This document shows, piece after piece, positions 27,601 through 35,800 of a stretch of DNA of 64,000 bases. The DNA lies in assembly GCF_963662255.1 (NCBI RefSeq), contig NC_085051.1, forward strand, positions 52,119,101-52,183,100, written 5' to 3'. The translations under genes were made by a program, and so were the position numbers. The notes below the pieces were generated by a model. The model ran no database searches. It worked only from the letters and a program-made list of their open reading frames with translations, and was not told where the DNA came from. Source of the stretch: Cinclus cinclus. Its lineage: Eukaryota; Chordata; Aves; Passeriformes; Cinclidae. Each line of letters opens with the position of its first letter. Position 1 is the first letter of the stretch.

Positions 27601-29529
27601 CATGAAACATGAATATCATAATCAGTAATGATGCATTCATTGATGTTCCTTTTGTACTTACAAAGGGGTTAAGTGCTTATAAAATTGATCATTTTATAAG
27701 TGCAATAGCACATAAAATACCAGTTGCATTTCTCCCTGTCTTCAGTATCTGGTAAATATTTTGCTTCTCTTGTGTACTTCTGAGAAAAACAAATGCTACA
27801 ATAGTACAAAGATACAATAGTACAAAGTTTAAATACTGTGCTTAATTTTTATAGCCAGTAGGAATCAACTTGGTCAGCATTCATTCAAGTCCAAATGATC
27901 AGATGTTGTGGGCAATTGATAGCAAATGGAATGTCCACGTACGAGTTGGAATTACAGATGAAATGCCTGTAGGTACTGACTGGGAACATGTACCAGGTAA
28001 AAATCAATGCATCAGTTCCTTATTTCTGCTGTTATCTCAGTGGATTTGTTTTGTTTTCTGTGTTGCTTTTTAAATTGGACAGTAATGCTTAATTTTTTTA
28101 TTTTTTGCCATCATGTGTTTGATAAGGGTTATCTTTTAAAGAGGACCTTGGTTTTACTTAAAAACACCAAGTATTTAACTGGGAGAAATACGATTTTTTA
28201 AGATGAATTTCTGTTGTGTTATTTCAGGCTGCTGCCACTCAGTAAGTGGTACAGTTCCCTTTCAGTTAAAACTAAAGCAGAATTCCTAAGCAGTAGGGAG
28301 ACTCTTGTGCTGTGGGGTTTTGTATTTGATTGTGATATCACATGAGGTTTCTACCTAGATGTGGGTAATAAAAACTATTTTGCACATCTTTCTACTAATC
28401 CTGTGTGTTGGATATGTTGTAGATTAGGCAATGACACTTTTGCACTGGCTTTAAATAAAACTACATTTGATTTGTTTCCTGCTAAATAACTGTGCATTGA
28501 TGCTGTGTGCTTTTTAAGTATTTGTCACTGCATTAACTCATGGCACTTAGTTGCAGAGTACTCTTGTGAAGAGGGGGCAAGAGTCCACAATGTCTGTAAT
28601 GTTAACCATTTTAGACAAATTAAGATTGTAATTGTTGGCTTATTCCCCATGTGGTAGTCACATACAGTGGGGGCTCCAAAAGCGTGTTACGAAGATCCTC
28701 TAACTGGATGTTGCTTGTGGCTGTGGCCACATAAAAAATTACTTCCAAACTGGGGTAACCCTTATGGCCAATAGATGCAAGGAGTACCAAGTCAGCAGTT
28801 AAAAAGGTTTTTGTTCACACTTCTTTTGCCACACTGTGTGTGGCACTGCTTCGTGTAAGAATACATAAAAGCTATTATAGTCTTAATGTCTGCTCTCAAA
28901 GTACTTTCTGCCAGTGTATTTAGTGTCTAGGAAAGCCTGATTATTCCCTCCTCATGTCCAATTCCCTGTAGGTTTGCAGGCCTGCCAGCTGGCTCTAAGC
29001 AGCAGGACTGTGTGGGCACACTGCCCCAATGGAGACGTCGCGCGCCGATACGGCATCACTGACAAGAATCCTGCAGGGGACTACTGGAAGAAAATTCCTG
29101 GGAATGTCTCACGTTTAACAGGCAAGTTGGTTCTGCATCACAGTCTGTCCAAAATACTGTGATGTCTGCTTTGAGTTCTACCTGATGGTGCTCAAGCTGA
29201 CCATATGCAGGGAGAGCTGAACATACTGTGTTTCACCAAGGGTGTTTTTATCACATTAGTAAAAACCTTCTCTGGGTATAATTGGGGAAACAGATCTAAA
29301 TATTATTTGTTCAATGTTTAGAATTGGAACCTACTGCTGTAATTAAAAGATGGATAATTTATGCTTTGCAGTGACCCCTCTAGATGAACTGTGGGCGATC
29401 AGTACTTCAGGATCTCTGCTCCAGCGCCTCACTAAGACATTTAGCCATTCACACAGTTTGCAGAAAAATAATGACACCTCTGTTCTGCTTCACCCTGATG
29501 ATTTGGAAGATGAATGGGAAGTAATATGA
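165..29529 (+). CDS. TECPR2: TECPR2 (tectonin beta-propeller repeat-containing protein 2), 3' 13 coding exons, partial
   Basis: Coding parts: 165-626, 1228-2225, 3589-3772, 5550-5723, 7854-8034, 9472-9613, 10858-11098, 11840-11929, 12776-13009, 16583-16731, 27855-27996, 28972-29121, 29372-29529. The joins keep one frame and give 1,100 residues plus TGA. Known role: an autophagy and ER-exit-site scaffold that binds ATG8-family proteins; loss of human TECPR2 causes a hereditary sensory and autonomic neuropathy/spastic paraplegia. Seen here: a Ser-rich linker with a Lys-rich run (local residues about 140-152), an acidic disordered region, then tectonin repeats with WALD, WACD and YFRVG-like signatures, ending in DLEDEWEVI, the known LC3-interacting motif. 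Human TECPR2 is 1,411 aa, so about 310 residues of N-terminal WD40 propeller are missing because the window starts inside the gene. All introns are GT-AG except the last, which is GC-AG. No frameshift or premature stop was seen. Identification rests on remembered similarity to the mammalian protein and is strong. Confidence 0.96.
627..1227 (+). other. TECPR2 intron with (TG)7 beside the acceptor
   Basis: A T-rich intron. The 3' end has a pyrimidine run, then (TG)7 at 1,207-1,220, then GTAACAG. Nothing else is recognisable. Confidence 0.7.
1228..2225 (+). CDS. TECPR2: TECPR2 large central exon: acidic disordered region
   Basis: The acceptor GTAACAG ends at 1227 and the donor ATCAG|GTATTT follows 2225. 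The first two bases complete GAA with the last base of the preceding exon, and the exon ends on a whole codon (Q). At 998 bp it is the longest exon here. It encodes Ser/Asp/Glu-rich low-complexity protein with no recognisable fold, ending MVLLKSDQ, which leads into the tectonin domain. The open frame continues past 2225 to a stop at 2375, but that extension is intron. Confidence 0.93.
2226..3588 (+). other. TECPR2 intron, no recognisable element
   Basis: A 1.36-kb GT-AG intron, A/T-rich. I see no repeat family or gene in it. Confidence 0.7.
3589..3772 (+). CDS. TECPR2: TECPR2 coding exon: start of the tectonin propeller
   Basis: The acceptor TTTTTAG ends at 3588 and the exon begins in phase 0 with FAESWMGYSG, directly following ...KSDQ. 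The repeat core contains YIWCLDYRGSLYCSALP and RWQKFEDGVQQVAVSPSG. The donor is CAG|GTAGGT after 3772, leaving one base of a Gly codon. Confidence 0.94.
3843..4135 (+). repeat. Three T/G low-complexity tracts in a TECPR2 intron
   Basis: Runs built only from T and G lie at 3,843-3,907 and 4,006-4,038, with a mostly T/G run at about 4,106-4,135, separated by ordinary sequence. Confidence 0.8.
4335..4555 (+). mobile_element. CR1 LINE 3'-end fragment (sense on +)
   Basis: It contains the CR1 3' signature order: GGTTGCCCAGAGAAATTGTG, then GTTCAAGGCCAGGCTGGATG, then GGGAGGTGTCCCTGCC, then GGAACTAGATGATCTTTAAG and CCCTTCCCACCCAAACCA. CR1 is the dominant avian LINE and is usually 5'-truncated, as here. 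It sits in a TECPR2 intron in the gene's own orientation. ORFs inside it are CR1-derived. Confidence 0.88.
4949..5200 (+). mobile_element. Ancient CR1/L3-like LINE remnant (tentative)
   Basis: It shares the order of landmarks in old amniote CR1/L3 consensus sequences: CATCCAGTTCAGTATCTTAC, an AGTGGTCCAGCAGC block, and near the end TTCTAGCATCCACAGTTTA. It is strongly diverged and was assigned from memory of the consensus only. Confidence 0.4.
5550..5723 (+). CDS. TECPR2: TECPR2 coding exon: tectonin repeat
   Basis: The acceptor CATACAG ends at 5549; the first two bases complete GGG, then ALLWKIEQKTNKAFACGK. It carries the repeat signature HWYEALPQAVFVALSDD ... AWIIRTNGDLYLQTG. The donor is CAG|GTACCT after 5723. 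Confidence 0.94.
5724..7853 (+). other. TECPR2 intron, no recognisable element
   Basis: A 2.1-kb GT-AG intron. I found no gene, tandem array or transposon signature. Confidence 0.7.
7854..8034 (+). CDS. TECPR2: TECPR2 coding exon: tectonin repeat
   Basis: The acceptor TTTTTAG ends at 7853. The product reads LSVDRPCARAVKVDCPYPLS, then NNVVWALSEQRALLYREGV. The donor is TCAG|GTAGTA after 8034, leaving two bases of a Ser codon. Confidence 0.93.
8035..9471 (+). other. TECPR2 intron with short (TA)n
   Basis: A 1.4-kb GT-AG intron with a short TATATATATAT run near 8,154-8,164. No gene was seen. Confidence 0.7.
9472..9613 (+). CDS. TECPR2: TECPR2 coding exon: tectonin repeat
   Basis: The acceptor TTTCCAG ends at 9471. 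The first base completes AGT (Ser), then EMQALEPVCITLGDQQTLWA and LDIHGNLWFRTGIVSKKPQG. It ends HWWQ in phase 0 with donor CAA|GTAGGC. Confidence 0.93.
9614..10857 (+). other. TECPR2 intron, no recognisable element
   Basis: A 1.2-kb GT-AG intron with a strong pyrimidine tract before 10,857. An ORF at 10,033-10,272 has no support as a gene. Confidence 0.7.
10858..11098 (+). CDS. TECPR2: TECPR2 coding exon: inter-repeat segment and tectonin repeat
   Basis: The acceptor TTTTTCCCCCAG ends at 10857. The exon begins VSITDYVVFDQCSLFQTI in phase 0 and continues through an Ala-rich stretch (VATAAQAPVEKVADKLRMAF) to LLGVNGSGVWISSGKNEFHV. The donor is ATAG|GTTAGT after 11098. Confidence 0.93.
11099..12775 (+). 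other. Two TECPR2 introns flanking the 90-bp exon
   Basis: Introns 11,099-11,839 and 11,930-12,775, both GT-AG, with nothing recognisable apart from the intervening exon. Confidence 0.7.
11840..11929 (+). CDS. TECPR2: TECPR2 short coding exon (90 bp)
   Basis: The acceptor TTTCAAG ends at 11839 and the donor GAAG|GTTGGT follows 11929. It encodes TYWNNIVPRGTASATKWIFV plus LASPASSKE. It is 90 bp with both junctions after the first codon base, so skipping it would keep the frame. Confidence 0.9.
12776..13009 (+). CDS. TECPR2: TECPR2 coding exon: tectonin repeat
   Basis: The acceptor TTTCCATAG ends at 12775. The product is SFLWLCQSNKDLFCVSDQNP, RPSTVQLPPEAEMVHYSACQ, then DAIWGLDSLGQIFIRTL and GMHWTKLDLSQL. 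The donor is CTAG|GTATGA after 13009. The exon is 234 bp, divisible by three. Confidence 0.93.
   Translation, partial: EAFCGCAKATRICFVSVIRILILVLLRCSCHQRLRWCTTLPARMPFGAWIVLGRYLSEHFPPAAQQGCTGQNWISPS
13010..16582 (+). other. TECPR2 intron (3.6 kb), no recognisable element
   Basis: An A/T-rich GT-AG intron without a repeat or gene I can name. Confidence 0.7.
16583..16731 (+). CDS. TECPR2: TECPR2 coding exon: tectonin repeat
   Basis: The acceptor TTATTAG ends at 16582. It encodes GVKLISLTCGNQHVWACDTN, GGIYFRVGTQPLNPSLMLP and AWIMIEPPIQ, ending in phase 0 with donor CAG|GTAAAA. An 11.1-kb intron, the largest here, follows. Confidence 0.94.
17625..17822 (-). other. Antisense exon-like ORF, unidentified
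   Basis: On the minus strand a 198-bp (66-codon) open stretch is bounded by a pyrimidine run plus AAG (acceptor-like) and CAAAACAAG|GTACCA (donor-like). The product contains DITDTFSLLFLLPYSLASRD, then NVLHWKTYLQHTKNKHC and GLFAIDIGAYYSVCPAIL. It looks protein-like, with a hydrophobic segment and evenly spread aromatics. I do not recognise the family. The same frame is open past the donor to a stop at 17,577. It could be an exon of an overlapping gene, a decayed exon, or chance. Confidence 0.3.
23133..23230. repeat. Imperfect 48-bp tandem duplication
   Basis: Two adjacent copies share GTACGCTTGGCATC, then A/G, AGGA, GACCAAA and CAGATTC, offset by 48 bases (GTAC at 23,147 and 23,195). On the minus strand the copies read as two 16-residue units containing FLDAKRT and LLDAKRT, but no gene is evident. 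Confidence 0.85.
26366..26440 (+). repeat. T/G low-complexity tract
   Basis: A stretch made almost only of T and G with alternating TTTG/TTTTTTGG units, in TECPR2 intron 10. Long ORFs on both strands here are low-complexity artefacts. Confidence 0.85.
27797..27828 (+). repeat. 16-bp tandem duplication just upstream of an acceptor
   Basis: TACAATAGTACAAAGA is followed directly by TACAATAGTACAAAGT (15 of 16 identical), ending 26 bases before the exon at 27,855. Confidence 0.9.
27855..27996 (+). CDS. TECPR2: TECPR2 coding exon: tectonin repeat
   Basis: The acceptor TTTTTATAG ends at 27854, with a short pyrimidine tract. It encodes PVGINLVSIHSSPNDQMLWA, IDSKWNVHVRVGITDEMPVG and TDWEHVPG. The donor is CAG|GTAAAA after 27996. 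Confidence 0.94.
27997..28971 (+). other. TECPR2 intron, no recognisable element
   Basis: A 975-bp GT-AG intron with no element recognised. Confidence 0.7.
28972..29121 (+). CDS. TECPR2: TECPR2 penultimate coding exon with GC splice donor
   Basis: The acceptor CCCTGTAG ends at 28971. It encodes LQACQLALSSRTVWAHCPNG, then DVARRYGITDKNPAGDYWKK and IPGNVSRLT. Frame continuity with the last exon requires the junction ACAG|GCAAGT after 29121, a GC donor. The nearest GT option would shift the frame into an early TGA. Confidence 0.93.
29122..29371 (+). other. TECPR2 last intron, GC-AG type
   Basis: A 250-bp intron beginning GCAAGT and ending TTTGCAG. The donor context ACAG|GCAAGT matches the strong exon-side consensus typical of GC donors. 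Confidence 0.9.
29372..29529 (+). CDS. TECPR2: TECPR2 last coding exon with C-terminal LIR motif
   Basis: The acceptor ATGCTTTGCAG ends at 29371. The product reads TPLDELWAISTSGSLLQRLT, then KTFSHSHSLQKNN, and ends HPDDLEDEWEVI followed by TGA at 29527-29529. WEVI preceded by acidic residues is the LC3-interacting region known for mammalian TECPR2 and is intact. Confidence 0.95.
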
Positions 29530-30424
29530 AGTCTGTCAAGCTTGTGAAGCAGTGAAGAAAAAAACAGGAGGACAGAATTTCTGTAATGTATGTACAGAAT
29601 ATTTGATCTAAAAGCCACTTATTGGACCTGTGATATTAGCACTTTTGTATTGGAAAACTGACTTGTTAAATAGCCCCCAAGCTGTGAGTTCTGATGTTTG
29701 TTACATATCTTTTGGGAGACTCTTTAGGTGTGGCATACTGCAATTGTTATACCATACTACTTGTAGAAGCTCCTTTGGAAATATAGCTCTTAAGTTAACC
29801 TTACTAGCAATGAAAGTGAGTACTTCACAACAGCATGCAACTAATGTACTGATTTTGAGAAGGAATTCTGTTGCATTAAATATTTCTCTACAGTGGAAAC
29901 ATTAAGCATTTCTCAATTTCTTCTTGTATTTGGAATTCCATACTATACTGGTGGGATCATTCACTCCCTGACTCTTGTACATGTATTTAGAATTACTTTT
30001 CCTTATAGCATGGAAGAAAATTTGGTGAAGTATTTCTTAGCAAGATCTGAAAACATCATGTTTACACAGTATTGTTAGAATGAACTGAGTTTGATCCATT
30101 TCCATATAAATAATTGCAAGGCTATACTACCTTCCATTTCCAGAAATTTTGTTCATAATTTGGGATTCGTTCACAAGGTAGAGGTTTGGATTACACCTAA
30201 TATCAGGGGGAGTTTTTCCCATTTCCATAGCCATCAGGGAGCTGACAGTTTTTGGGGTGAGACCCAGTTTGGAATAAGAAGAGGTCGCTTGTTGGGCTTG
30301 TAGTACAAAGCAGGAATGTACAAGGCAGCTGTCATAATTCCTGTTGTGCTGTATTTGTGCCTCCAGTCAGTGCTTTAACATTTGGACTCATATTGTTTTG
30401 AGTACCAAACTTAGATGTATTAAG

Positions 30425-30430
30425 AATAAA
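30425..30430 (+). terminator. Candidate proximal poly(A) signal of TECPR2
   Basis: AATAAA in an A/T-rich setting about 900 bases after the stop. Use is not shown by the sequence. Confidence 0.35.
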
Positions 30431-30978
30431 ATGGTAATTGATAGAATTACCTATATATCCCATAAAAATTGTGATATTGTGAGAAAATACTTAACAATAT
30501 TCTGTTTTTAGCTATGTTAGCTAAATTTTGAAGTGTCTTATACTTAACAGATGTTGCAACAGAAGTATGTGATGAACTGGGAAGTAACCTTAAGTTAATC
30601 ATTGCAGTTTATTTTTCTTTATACTAAATCTTCTTTGAAGGATACCTCATCTTTTTTAAGCAATAGAACTGTAGATGAGAGAACCTGAGTTCAGTATGTA
30701 GGTGGAGGAGTTATTTTGTGTTTGTTCTAAGCTTATAAATCATCAGAATGTTTTAAGCAGCTACTAACCAATACTGTAAAAGAGCCAGCTTCAGGAAAGG
30801 CCAAGAGTTGAAAATTGGGAATGTTTCTGTTCTCAGAACTTAACAGAAATGGAAAAGGATGTGTTTTCTTTTTAACCTCTGTTCTCTTTCAGAATAGTTC
30901 ATGCATGTACTGCACTGAACTTGGAACAAACATGGTGCAAGGTGAGAATGTGAATTGGTGGAGTGAGAACCAAGTTAT

Positions 30979-31127
30979 CGGGGTTTTTTTGTTTGTTTGT
31001 TTGTGTGGTTTTTTTTGTTGTTGTTTTTTGGGTTTTTTGTTTTTTGGTTTTTTTGTCTGTTTGTTTGTTTTTTGTTTTTTGTTTTTTTTTGTTTGTTTTG
31101 GGTTTTTTTGTTTTTTTTTGTTTTTTT
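30979..31127 (+). repeat. Long T/G low-complexity tract in TECPR2 3'UTR
   Basis: About 150 bases almost entirely of T and G (TTTG, TTTTTTGG and related units), which would be U/G-rich in the mRNA. Confidence 0.9.
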
Positions 31128-31728
31128 AGTAGCACTTTTGGTATTGGCTGTGAGTTCTCAGTCGAATCTCAGTCCTACAGGAAGGACAGATTTATTTCCT
31201 TTTTACAGATTATATGTTTGCTTCTTTGCTAGCTCATCTCTCTACAGAGATTACCCCAGAGAGATTCTTTTAGCCTGTCTGGAAGTGGATGGTAATGGAA
31301 TCAGCTTGTGCAGTAACCCAGTCTGCTTTATGCAAGCATAGCTTGGTGTCTTGAGGATCCCAAAGAAGCTGAAATTCAGCTTAAAAATATCTTATGGCAA
31401 CTCCCAAGTCAATTACTTTGGAGAAAGGACATGAGAAAGAACAACTTCCCTGTGCCCTCCAAGCACCAGATGCTCAAGTACCATGGCATTATTTAATAGT
31501 GACACTTTTGTATTACATTTTTCAAAGTCATCTTATTAATGGTTTGAGCTTGCTAGTTGTTTATTTACTGTATAATACTGTTCCTTGCTATGGTCGTTAA
31601 TATTAAATTGGTGTCAAGAGCTCTTACAGACTACTTTTTAGGGTAGTTTAAACAAAATTAGGATGGATTTTTCTACTTTTTTTTCTGTATTTAGGTTTTT
31701 GGTTTTGTTTGTGCTTTAAGACAAGTGC

Positions 31729-31754
31729 AATAAATTAGATTTTTAAGAAATAAA
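31729..31754 (+). terminator. Candidate distal poly(A) signals of TECPR2 (two AATAAA)
   Basis: Two AATAAA hexamers (31,729 and 31,749) lie 14 bases apart, followed within about 40 bases by TGTGGTAAG and TTTTGTGTG, a GU-rich downstream element. This is the best candidate for the main cleavage site. Confidence 0.5.
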
Positions 31755-31760
31755 TTACTG

Positions 31761-34700
31761 TGGTAAGACTCATCTTTTGTGTGATTTACAAGAGAATTCT
31801 CTGTATGTGGCAATGGTCTTGTTGTGAAAGACTGTGCTTATGAAATTCTTCCCTAATGTTCCCCCAGACAACATGGTCATAATAATGTAAGGACCTAGAT
31901 ACTGTGAAGTTTGTTTTATATATTTTTAAAATTGTCAAGCCAGCAAAATGTTCATCATTCAAGCAAAGACAATTCAACATGTCTCATATTTGAATATTAA
32001 GCTTGTTGCCTCCATATTAACATAGTCTTGCTGTAATGGAAGTAAACAAATTTCTTTATTTACATGCTGAACAAAAATTGCATGTTGAATATTTTAGCTC
32101 TCAGTGAAAAATACACATTTGTGGTTCCAGCTAGAAAATGGTCCAGCAGAAAATGGTGATTGTACCACGTGTGCTGTAACTGCACCCTTCCTTGAATTAT
32201 TCATTATCTGAGGACTTCCTGTGTTTCTGGCATTTTGCTGGAACTGCGGCTGGGGCTTAAAAGAGAACACCTTAGCTTTGCTTCCCAGAGGAGAGAGCCG
32301 TTTCCTGACTGAGTCAGGACCTGGGTAACTTCACACAAGAGAACACAACAGTGATTAATGAGGCTTCTGACTCTTAAACACACTTCCAGCCCCAGGAATC
32401 CTGTTCAGATTCAGATGGCGGCGGGCGTCCTTGCTAATTATCACAGCTTTTATCCTGACTAACTGGTTCAGCTGCTTCTCTGACTCCTGCAGGGAAATAG
32501 AAGTCTCCTTATAGCACTGGCTCCTTGCTATAACGCAGGAGTAATCCTGATGTCACAGCTTAAGGAAGATGACTGTGATGAGTTGTTGTGAAGCCAGCCA
32601 TCTTAGATAGATGAGGAACTCCTGGTTTTCTTTGTCTTGCAACAATAAAAAAAAAATAGGATCATGTTAAATGGTACAGGCAAAATCTTTCACTAACAAG
32701 TGTCAAAGAAAACATATTAATTCCTTAGTTAAGATGGTAGAACTGTTTATATGAAACTGTGTTACTACTAGGAAAATTATGAGAAACAATTAGGAACTTG
32801 GGTCATTGCCTAAACAGTTTTATTTGTGCAGGTGCAAAGTTTCACGTGTCTTCAGCCTTCATTACCTGTTCAAAGAGTGTCTGATGGAATAGACTAGGAT
32901 CCCCTTCTTCCCACACACTTGTGAACATCAGAACCTCATAGCTCCTCAACACTACTTTCCAATAGATGAGTTCTGCCAAGCATTTCAAAGGCACTTGTGG
33001 GTTATTTCAGACTTGTGTGACATTCTGGTTTATATTTCTGCTTTTCTTATGCAACTCACTTTAAGAGTTTAGTAGTGAGGTTTTGCTAGTTGTTTCAGCT
33101 TGCTCTGGGTAGGTATCAAGGAACTACCTTGATTCACCTTTTCAGTAAATGCTGTTCTGAGTATAAAGGCTTGATGTTCAAGTGCTTGCATGCCTATGGC
33201 TTTGCCTGGTTAATTAGCAATTAGTGAAGCTTACATTGTTTATGAAGGTATGGAGTTTTCCTTATTATTTTGGTGTAAGTTCTCAGGTTCTCCATCTTTT
33301 ACACTTAACTGGCCCTGTCTACATCCCATCCCTACTGTCAGGAGTGGAGAGATAAGACTGGGTTGAGGATTTCTAGCTGTAAAATGCAAGATGCAAGCTT
33401 TATTCCTCTTGCAGCCTTCCTGAAAGCCAAAGTTACACGTTGGAAGCAGTATTATGGTGGCAAGTTGCCAGCAGAGAAAGTTGATAGGTCCTGTGCAAAC
33501 AAAGTAGATCACCCTAATTTTTTAATGAGTTATCATAGTTAACCACTCTCACATCAGCAGGACAGAAGAGAACTTGTAATATATAGGACTAGATTTTAAT
33601 TACTAGAAAGTGAAAGTTGAGTTGCAGTCATTATCTTCTGTGAATTACTACAACCAAAGCTCCACCAATAAAGATTAAAATGTCTGGATGAATGAAATTA
33701 TCTCCCTAGTCTGGAGAATAGCAATATCTGGGTTTATCATTTATGGATTTCTCACTGCTTGAAACTGAGATGGGAAGTAAGGTTTGGGTTCAGTGCAGGA
33801 AATGTTTTAGAATGTTCTGTCGTATCACACTAGAAGTTGGGTGAAATTACCATGATGATTCCTTTGGTCTTTTAAGTCAACCTGACTTGAAATCTATTAA
33901 AATATATCTATCAAATTATTATATTAGCCATAAGGTGAAAATCCTGCTTGATGCTATTGGAAGAAAAAAAAGCATAGAAAAAATAAAGATCTGTTTGAGA
34001 ATCTCTTTGTTCTTAGGGATGCTGGACTTTTTATATATGTACATGCACATATATAAAAGCTTTGATTTCTGTTCTGCATAAGCTAACAACAATTATGTTA
34101 AAATACCATAAAGTACTAAATCTTCCAAACTGAAAAATGCCCTTTCCATTTGGCTCTCAGAAAATACTTTTAAATACAGGGATTTTTATAGCCTGTGATT
34201 CTGATAGAGGAATTGAATAGTACACAGTTGAATATCACTTAGTGGAGCTGCAGTTATGAGTTAATCTTTCAAAAGTTATTCACTATTTCTGCTACTGAAG
34301 AAACCAGTCACTTGTTTTTCAATTTTAATATACTTTTCTCATAACCTCAGCTGAGATACACTTAGCGCAGATAAAGGAAGGAGACTTCCATTTACAACAC
34401 TTGTGTTTAGGTACATTTTCTCTGGATATGAGATTCAAAAGATGTGTCCAGAATTAATAACATCCTGTGCTTCCCATCTTGGGTTTGCACAAGTGACCGT
34501 GCTTTATTTGTATTCAGTGGATCTGCTTTCTAATGAGTGTGGGGAGCCTTTGCTGAGAGCTCTCTGCTGTTAAGGGTGTGTATCTTGTGTATGGAATGGA
34601 GAAGTGACACAGGTGTTAACATTTCTTAAAGCATGAAATGAGAGTACTCAACAGATGACTCCTTGCTGAGGCTGTCATGTTGCTGTATTTTTCCCTAAAT

Positions 34701-35800
34701 GTGGGCTGGATGAATTTAGCTAAGCTCTGTTGGGTCAGGTGAAAGATCAAGCTAACTAGATCTCTCCCAGAAAAAAAAATAAAAGGCTGGGAGGAAAGTT
34801 CCAGGGAAGCCCCCAGCAGAATTCCTGGCATGTGTGCCTGGCTACAGAGCAGGGGGATGTACCATCGAGAACGAATTTGCTTGAGCTGCAGGGGAAAAAC
34901 TGCAACTGCCAGCAAGAAATCCCACAATCCCTGGTTGTTCTAGGGAACAGACCAGCCAGCTGATCATGGGAAGTGCAAAGTAAGTAGGGTAATTGCTAGA
35001 ATGACTGAGATTTTACTTGCTCAGCTCCCACGCTTGTCTTGCTAAATCCGTTCTGTGCCTCAACAGATGGTCTAAGGTCTGTTCCCTCTGTGAGCTGCAC
35101 CCAGCACTCCAAACTGGAGATAAAAACATGTGAAGCAATGGACCTGCACTTTGTTCTATGGTGCTTTGGTGGAAGTCAGACCTTTTAAGTTAAGGAGAAC
35201 ATGGTATACGATCAGTGTTAACACTTCAAAATAGCATGTTTAGCACTGTTGGTTCTCTTTGTAATTGCTGTAATAATAATGCTGACCTTGTTAAATATTA
35301 ACATTGATGCCATAGGTACTTGTGTAGGAAATCTGTTGGGCTTCAGATCTCATTAGCTGATTACTTAAAATACTGCCAACATGAGTCCTGTTTGAAACAG
35401 CAACAAACAAATCTGAAACACATGTTTGTCTCTACTTGGAATGGATACGCTGGGGAGCTGAATCTCCTTGCTTTTAAGGCCTGCTGATGGCTTTTCATAC
35501 TGTTCTCTGCTTACTGGGGAGATCTTTCTTCTGTCCTTTCATGCATTTACATGATGCCCATATAGAGCAAATCCTTTGAGGAAAATACAGGCAATTGAGT
35601 GTTTTGTATGGTACCTTCTTCCCTTCCTCTCCATCTTGCCATTTCTAATTGCTTTAGGATGGGAGTTGAGGTCCAGGGATGTAGTGAACCAGCTCCTTCT
35701 ACTTTAACTTCAGTTTTAATAAAAAAAAAAAAACAGAGCTTAAATCAGCAGGGATTTGTGTCAACTTTAACCTTGTCCTTAGTCCTTTGCAGCATGTTTT
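31761..35800. other. Intergenic, no gene; possible regulatory block
   Basis: No gene recognised. A segment at about 32,230-32,610 looks like a transcription-factor site cluster (separate entry). Scattered ORFs are short and do not look coding. Confidence 0.6.
32230..32610. promoter_or_regulatory. Candidate enhancer-like block
   Basis: It contains a near-palindrome CTGACTGAGTCAG at 32,305-32,317 with a consensus AP-1 site TGAGTCA, a CRE-like TGATGTCA at 32,548-32,555, and several homeobox-type TAAT/ATTA cores (GTGATTAATGAGG, CTAATTATC). Site content is visible; function is inferred only. Confidence 0.3.

Larger units (their letters stand above)
16732..27854 (+). other. TECPR2 intron 10 of the window (11.1 kb)
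   Basis: The largest intron, GT-AG. It holds an antisense exon-like ORF (17,625-17,822), a 48-bp imperfect tandem duplication (about 23,133-23,230), a T/G tract (26,366-26,440) and a 16-bp tandem duplication (27,797-27,828). The rest is A/T-rich sequence in which I see no gene. Confidence 0.7.
29530..31760 (+). other. TECPR2: TECPR2 3'UTR (approximate end)
   Basis: A non-coding stretch follows the stop. The end is inferred from clustered AATAAA hexamers at 31,729 and 31,749. An earlier AATAAA at 30,425 could give a shorter transcript. A T/G-only tract lies at 30,979-31,127. Isolated ORFs inside it are chance or low-complexity. Confidence 0.55.

Noticed and set aside
30815..31341. Phe/Leu/Val-rich and Lys/Thr-rich ORFs on both strands in the TECPR2 3'UTR
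   Set aside because: These are translations of the T/G tract.
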